This document shows positions 60,834-64,000 of a stretch of 64,000 nt of DNA, piece after piece (position 1 is the stretch's first letter; each line of letters begins with the position of its first letter). The stretch is from Bradyrhizobium aeschynomenes (GTDB lineage: Bacteria; Pseudomonadota; Alphaproteobacteria; Rhizobiales; Xanthobacteraceae), in contig NZ_JABFDM010000008.1 of the NCBI RefSeq assembly GCF_013178945.1, forward strand, positions 125,720 through 189,719. The letters are read 5' to 3'. Under the pieces are notes generated by a model that had not been told where the DNA came from, searched no databases, and saw only the letters and a list, made by a program, of their open reading frames with translations. Position numbers and translations under genes: made by a program.

Positions 60834-61277
60834 TCATCGCGGCGCCAGCATGGTCTCGCCAGGCGCCAGCGGTGTGCCGTCATCGGCACATAGCAGCAGC
60901 TTGCGCACCGGCCGGCGGTGGGCCCGGTCCACCAGCACCGTGGCAATCTCGTCCGGATGCTCGTCGAATTCCTCGCTCCACTGCCGCAGCGCGACGAGGA
61001 TCGGAAACAGCCCGCGGCCTTTCGGAGTCAGCACGTAGTCGCGATAAGCGCTGCCATCGGCGGCCGGCTCGGTGGCGAGGATGCCGCGATCGACCAGCGC
61101 GCGCAGCCGCACCGTCAGAATGTTCTTGGCCAGCCCGAGGCTACGCTGGAAGGCACCGAACCGGCGGATGCCGAGAAATGCATCGCGGATGATGAGGAGA
61201 GACCACCAGTCGCCGATCGCGTCCAGTGACCGGGCGATCGGGCAGGGATTTCCCTCGAGGCTCGTGCGTTTGACCAT
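60834..61277 (-). CDS. HxlR-family transcriptional regulator
   Basis: 147-aa winged-helix regulator. The core is NPCPIARSLDAIGDWWSLLIIRDAFLGIRRFGAFQRSLGLAKNILTVRLRALVDRGIL, followed by the wing and a C-terminal extension (about 110-147) longer than in minimal HxlR proteins. Cys12 is in the position used as redox sensor in some family members. I prefer the ATG at 61277 (AAGGA seven bases before) over an in-frame ATG at 61367, which lies in the inverted repeat. It is divergent from an SDR gene, its probable target. Confidence 0.88.
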   Translation of the reverse strand: MVKRTSLEGNPCPIARSLDAIGDWWSLLIIRDAFLGIRRFGAFQRSLGLAKNILTVRLRALVDRGILATEPAADGSAYRDYVLTPKGRGLFPILVALRQWSEEFDEHPDEIATVLVDRAHRRPVRKLLLCADDGTPLAPGETMLAPR

Positions 61278-61359
61278 CTTGCCGTCCTTATTCTTCCCTG
61301 GCGCCCGAACCTCGTCCTTCTGGCTCCTCCAGGGCGTGGGCTCGATCACGCGCTTGTGT

Positions 61360-61413
61360 GGTTGCATTATAAAACCGATCAGCTATCTCGTCTATTGGTT
61401 TAATAATGCAACC
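61360..61413. promoter_or_regulatory. 17-bp inverted repeat between divergent HxlR and SDR genes
   Basis: GGTTGCATTATAAAACC (61360-61376) and GGTTTAATAATGCAACC (61397-61413) are reverse complements with one mismatch, separated by 20 bases. On the minus strand the left arm contains TATAAT, a likely -10 for the regulator gene. The right arm ends 14 bases before the SDR start. Likely the operator of the adjacent HxlR protein. Confidence 0.75.
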
Positions 61414-61427
61414 ATATGGAGGCGGGC

Positions 61428-62201
61428 GTGAGGCTTGCAAACAAGACGGCACTGATTACCGGCGGCAGCAGCGGCATCGGGCTGGCGACAGCCCGCAGGT
61501 TCGTCGCGGAAGGGGCCAATGTCGCGATCACCGGGCGCGATGCGGGACGGCTGGAGAGCGTGGCGCGGGAGCTCGGTCCGAGGGCGCTGGCGCTCGTGGC
61601 CGACGCGACCGACATCGCGGCAACGGAGGCGGCGGTTGCGCGCGCCGCGGAGCGCTTCGGCAAGCTCGACATTCTGTTCGCCAATGCCGGCATTCCCGGC
61701 GCGACGCCGGCTGGAGCATCCAGGCTGGAGGTGTTCGAGCAGGTGATCCGCACCAACCTCACCGGCGTGTTCTTCACCGTGCAGGCGGCGCTGCCTCATC
61801 TCAAGGACGGCGCGTCGATCATCCTCAACGGTTCGGTGATCTCGGTGCTGGGCAATCCCGGCTACTCGGCCTACGCCGCCAGCAAGGCCGGCGTGCGCGC
61901 GATGGCCCGCGTGCTGGCCTCCGAGCTGTCGCCGCGCGGCATCCGAGTCAACGTGGTCGCTCCGGGCGCCATCCGGACACCGATCTGGGGCGCGGCGATC
62001 GCCACACCAGAAGCCGAGAAGATGTTCGAGACCAGGATTGCTGCCACCACGCCGCTCGGCCACATCGGCGAGCCCGACCATATCGCGGGCACCGTGCTGT
62101 TCCTGGCGTCGGATGACGCTGCGCACATCCAGGGACAGGAGCTGTTCGTCGATGGCGGCGCCACGAGCTCGCCGGCCGGTGCGCCGATCTATCGGGGTTA
62201 A
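61428..62201 (+). CDS. SDR-family oxidoreductase
   Basis: 257-aa classical short-chain dehydrogenase. Cofactor motif TGGSSGIG, structural NAG, catalytic Ser in ILNGSVIS and YAASK (Tyr-x3-Lys) are intact. The C-terminal VNVVAPGAIRTPIW and DGGATSSP blocks are present. The GTG at 61428 is preferred because a perfect GGAGG lies five bases upstream; an ATG at 61416 would sit in front of that site. Substrate unknown. Divergent from the HxlR regulator. Confidence 0.92.
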   Translation: MRLANKTALITGGSSGIGLATARRFVAEGANVAITGRDAGRLESVARELGPRALALVADATDIAATEAAVARAAERFGKLDILFANAGIPGATPAGASRLEVFEQVIRTNLTGVFFTVQAALPHLKDGASIILNGSVISVLGNPGYSAYAASKAGVRAMARVLASELSPRGIRVNVVAPGAIRTPIWGAAIATPEAEKMFETRIAATTPLGHIGEPDHIAGTVLFLASDDAAHIQGQELFVDGGATSSPAGAPIYRG

Positions 62202-62248
62202 CCGGCCGGGTCGATGGGCGGTCTGAGACCTGCCCCGGGATTGAAAGC

Positions 62249-62271
62249 GGTGGCTGCCGGCGGCAGCCACC
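62249..62271. terminator. Perfect hairpin between convergent SDR and azoR genes
   Basis: GGTGGCTGCC-GGC-GGCAGCCACC, a 10-bp perfect stem with no T tract on either side. It lies in the 77-base gap between two convergent genes and could act bidirectionally. Confidence 0.6.
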
Positions 62272-62278
62272 GAGGGAC

Positions 62279-62890
62279 TCAAGCGGCGAGACCGCCGGCC
62301 GTTTGAATCGCCTTTGCCAGAGCCTGCTCGCGATGCTCCGGGCCGATCTCGACACCGTCGGCCGCAACGAATTCGAGATCCGTGACGCCGATGAAGCTGA
62401 AGACACTGCGCAAATAGGTCTCCAGATGTTCGAATGCCGCCATCGGCGTGTCCGCGCCGTAATGGCCTCCGCGCGAGATCGCCACGATAATACGCTTGCC
62501 ACCGGCCAAACCCTGCGGGCCATTTGGGCCATAGCTGAAGGTCTTACCCTTGATAGCGATGCGGTCGATCCAGGCCTTAAGCTGGCTCGGGATGGAGAAG
62601 TTGTACATCGGAGCGCCGATCACGACGATATCGGCGGCCAGGAACTCTTCTAGAACGGCCTGTCCGGCAGCGACATCAGCTTCCACCGCGGGATCCTCAA
62701 CGGGCGCTCCGTAAGCGACGGCGACATGCGTTCTGGACAGATGCGACAGCGGCTTGGCTGCGACATCTCGGTAAATCACCTCCAGCCCCGGAATGATCTG
62801 GCGAAAGCGGCCGACGATCGCGGCGGATACCTGACGGCTGACGGAGTTCGGGCCGAGCACGCTGGAGTCGATATGAAGCAGTTGGGTCAT
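62279..62890 (-). CDS. azoR: FMN-dependent NADH-azoreductase
   Basis: 203-aa flavodoxin-like oxidoreductase that reduces quinones and azo compounds by two electrons. Seen: LLHIDSSVLGPNSVSRQVSAAIV (FMN phosphate loop), APMYNFSIPSQLKAWIDRIA, TFSYGPNGPQGLAGGKRIIVAISRGGHY. It is divergent from a second HxlR-type regulator, the arrangement known for quinone-responsive azoreductase genes. Confidence 0.94.
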   Translation of the reverse strand: MTQLLHIDSSVLGPNSVSRQVSAAIVGRFRQIIPGLEVIYRDVAAKPLSHLSRTHVAVAYGAPVEDPAVEADVAAGQAVLEEFLAADIVVIGAPMYNFSIPSQLKAWIDRIAIKGKTFSYGPNGPQGLAGGKRIIVAISRGGHYGADTPMAAFEHLETYLRSVFSFIGVTDLEFVAADGVEIGPEHREQALAKAIQTAGGLAA

Positions 62891-62894
62891 CGGT

Positions 62895-62971
62895 CAGTCA
62901 CCTCAGTATTGGTTTGTAACTGGCGCACTATGAGTGACTGTGATGTAACCCCACAAGAACGCACATTCTTG
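62895..62971. promoter_or_regulatory. Divergent azoR / HxlR control region with two dyads
   Basis: CAGTCAC (62895-62901) with GTGACTG (62934-62940), and CAAGAA (62954-62959) with TTCTTG (62966-62971). Either could be the regulator's operator. No clear -35/-10 pair was assigned. Confidence 0.45.
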
Positions 62972-62987
62972 AAACCCGGGCACAGCC

Positions 62988-63386
62988 GTGACACCTGCGA
63001 ACAGCGATGATCCTGACCTTACGACCCAGCCAAATCATAATGACTGCCGGGGCGTGGCCTCGATCCTGGCGCGCGTCGGCGACAAATGGAGCGTGTTCGT
63101 GATCATGATGCTGCAGGACGGGCCGAAGCGCTTCAACGAGCTGAAGCGCCTCGTCGGCGGCATCTCCCAGCGCATGCTGACCCTGACGCTGCGCGGTCTC
63201 GAGCGCGACGGGCTGGTGACACGGACGGTGTTTCCGACCATCCCGCCGCGGGTGGATTATGAGCTGACCGATCTCGGCCGCGGCCTGTCGCAGCCCGTGC
63301 AGGCGCTCGGGCAGTGGGCCATCCAGCACCAGGAGCAGATCGAGCACGCGCGCACGCGCTTCGACACGCGCAGGGAGGCCGACTGA
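62988..63386 (+). CDS. HxlR-family transcriptional regulator
   Basis: 132-aa winged-helix regulator. The core reads CRGVASILARVGDKWSVFVIMMLQDGPKRFNELKRLVGGISQRMLTLTLRGLERDGLV. Cys20, just before the first core helix, matches the redox-active cysteine position of YodB/HypR-type regulators. GTG start. Divergent from azoR, which it probably represses until quinones or other electrophiles modify the Cys. It ends three bases before the convergent dprA stop. Confidence 0.9.
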   Translation: MTPANSDDPDLTTQPNHNDCRGVASILARVGDKWSVFVIMMLQDGPKRFNELKRLVGGISQRMLTLTLRGLERDGLVTRTVFPTIPPRVDYELTDLGRGLSQPVQALGQWAIQHQEQIEHARTRFDTRREAD

Positions 63387-63389
63387 GAG

Positions 63390-64000
63390 TCAGGTCAGCG
63401 ACACCATCCCGCCGCCGTGGCGCTCCAGCCGGCCAGCCAGCTCGAGTTCGAGCAGCACCATGCGCAGCACCGCTGGCGAGAGGCCGCTGAGCCGGATCAG
63501 GTCGTCGATCGACACCGGCGTCGGGCCGAGCAAGGCGATGATCTGCGCACGGTCGTGGTTCTCTGGATCCGGCGCGAACAAGTCCTCGTCCGGCTCGCGC
63601 AACGGCAGGGGCTGCGGCCGCTCCATGATCGGGCCGACGGCCTGGATGATGTCGGCGGCTTCGGTGACCAGGGTGGCGCCCTGCTTGATCAGGTCGTTGG
63701 TGCCGGCCGAGCGCGGGTCGAGCGGCGAGCCGGGCACGGCAAAGACCTCGCGGCCCTGCTCGCCGGCCATGCGTGCCGTGATCAGCGAGCCCGAGCGATG
63801 CGCGGCCTCGACGACCACGACGCCGAGTGACGCGCCCGATATCAGCCGGTTGCGGCGGGGGAAGTCGCGGGCGCGCGGCTCGTGGCCGAGCGGCATCTCG
63901 GAGATCGCGGCGCCGCTGCCGCCGAGGATGGCACCGAGCAGATCGACATGCTCCGGCGGATAGATCCGGTCGTGGCCGCCGGCGAGCACGGCGACGGTGC
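63390..64000 (-). CDS. dprA: DNA processing protein DprA (N-terminus outside window)
   Basis: C-terminal 203 residues of the DprA/Smf protein, which loads RecA on incoming single-stranded DNA. The Rossmann fold shows VAVLAGGHDRIYPPEH, ISEMPLGHEPRARDFPRRNRLISGASLGVVVVEAAHRSGSLITA, FAVPGSPLDPRSAGTNDLIKQGATLV. A C-terminal winged-helix domain (ISALLGPTPVSIDDLIRLSG-like, about the last 65 residues) is present. The frame is open to the window edge. Confidence 0.95.
   Translation of the reverse strand, partial: TVAVLAGGHDRIYPPEHVDLLGAILGGSGAAISEMPLGHEPRARDFPRRNRLISGASLGVVVVEAAHRSGSLITARMAGEQGREVFAVPGSPLDPRSAGTNDLIKQGATLVTEAADIIQAVGPIMERPQPLPLREPDEDLFAPDPENHDRAQIIALLGPTPVSIDDLIRLSGLSPAVLRMVLLELELAGRLERHGGGMVSLT

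Overview
The window is high-GC alphaproteobacterial chromosome, almost certainly from a Bradyrhizobium or close relative (Nitrobacteraceae). The signs are the DivK/PleD pair, MipZ, EipB, a PHB phasin, NadQ next to nadABC, many alphaproteobacteria-restricted DUFs (DUF1489, DUF3572, DUF983), and intergenic repeats of the type scattered through Bradyrhizobium genomes. All functional calls come from reading the translated sequence and from remembered family motifs; no database search was run. No rRNA, tRNA, CRISPR array, prophage or complete insertion sequence was seen.

Layout. 0-9 kb: two paralogous polysaccharide deacetylases (the first cut by the window edge), MgtE, a small XRE regulator, an aldo/keto reductase, a TolA/TonB-like protein, a glutathione transferase, a two-helix membrane protein and a DUF1489 protein. 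9-14 kb: panC divergent from mipZ, an alpha/beta hydrolase, a VWA protein whose N-terminus looks frameshifted, and a membrane J-domain protein. 14-23 kb: a D,D-carboxypeptidase with a SPOR domain, a phasin behind a promoter with two PhaR-like boxes, a TadG-like protein, clpS-clpA, and a higBA module whose toxin is frameshifted. 23-30 kb: TauE and MFS transporters, cytochrome c, and an AraC regulator divergent from a nitrilase, followed by a lipoprotein and a GrdB-like protein. 30-37 kb: lytic transglycosylase, azlCD, trmO, then nadQ and the overlapping nadA-nadB-nadC operon behind two tandem palindromes. 37-44.8 kb: HIT, FemAB-like, GDPD, RidA-like, EipB, dinB-DUF3572, divK-pleD.

44.8-54 kb is accessory-looking. 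It holds a repeat-rich tract, two tandem modules consisting of a 25-codon ORF, a terminator hairpin and a DUF1127 gene, an Asp/Glu racemase-like gene, a soluble globin-coupled chemoreceptor, rpmG, an LLM flavin monooxygenase and a periplasmic M20 amidohydrolase. 54-64 kb: the housekeeping block dprA / topA-rnr-DUF983-Nudix on the minus strand. Two redox cassettes, HxlR-SDR and azoR-HxlR, lie between dprA and topA, each with its own regulator.

The most unusual structure is the duplicated DUF1127 module at 46.28-47.77 kb. Both copies have a promoter-like sequence spaced so that the start codon of a 25-codon ORF falls at the expected transcription start. A strong intrinsic terminator then separates that ORF from the DUF1127 gene. 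Other regulatory signals readable by eye are the double nadA operator, the phasin promoter boxes, and a 17-bp inverted repeat between the divergent HxlR and SDR genes.
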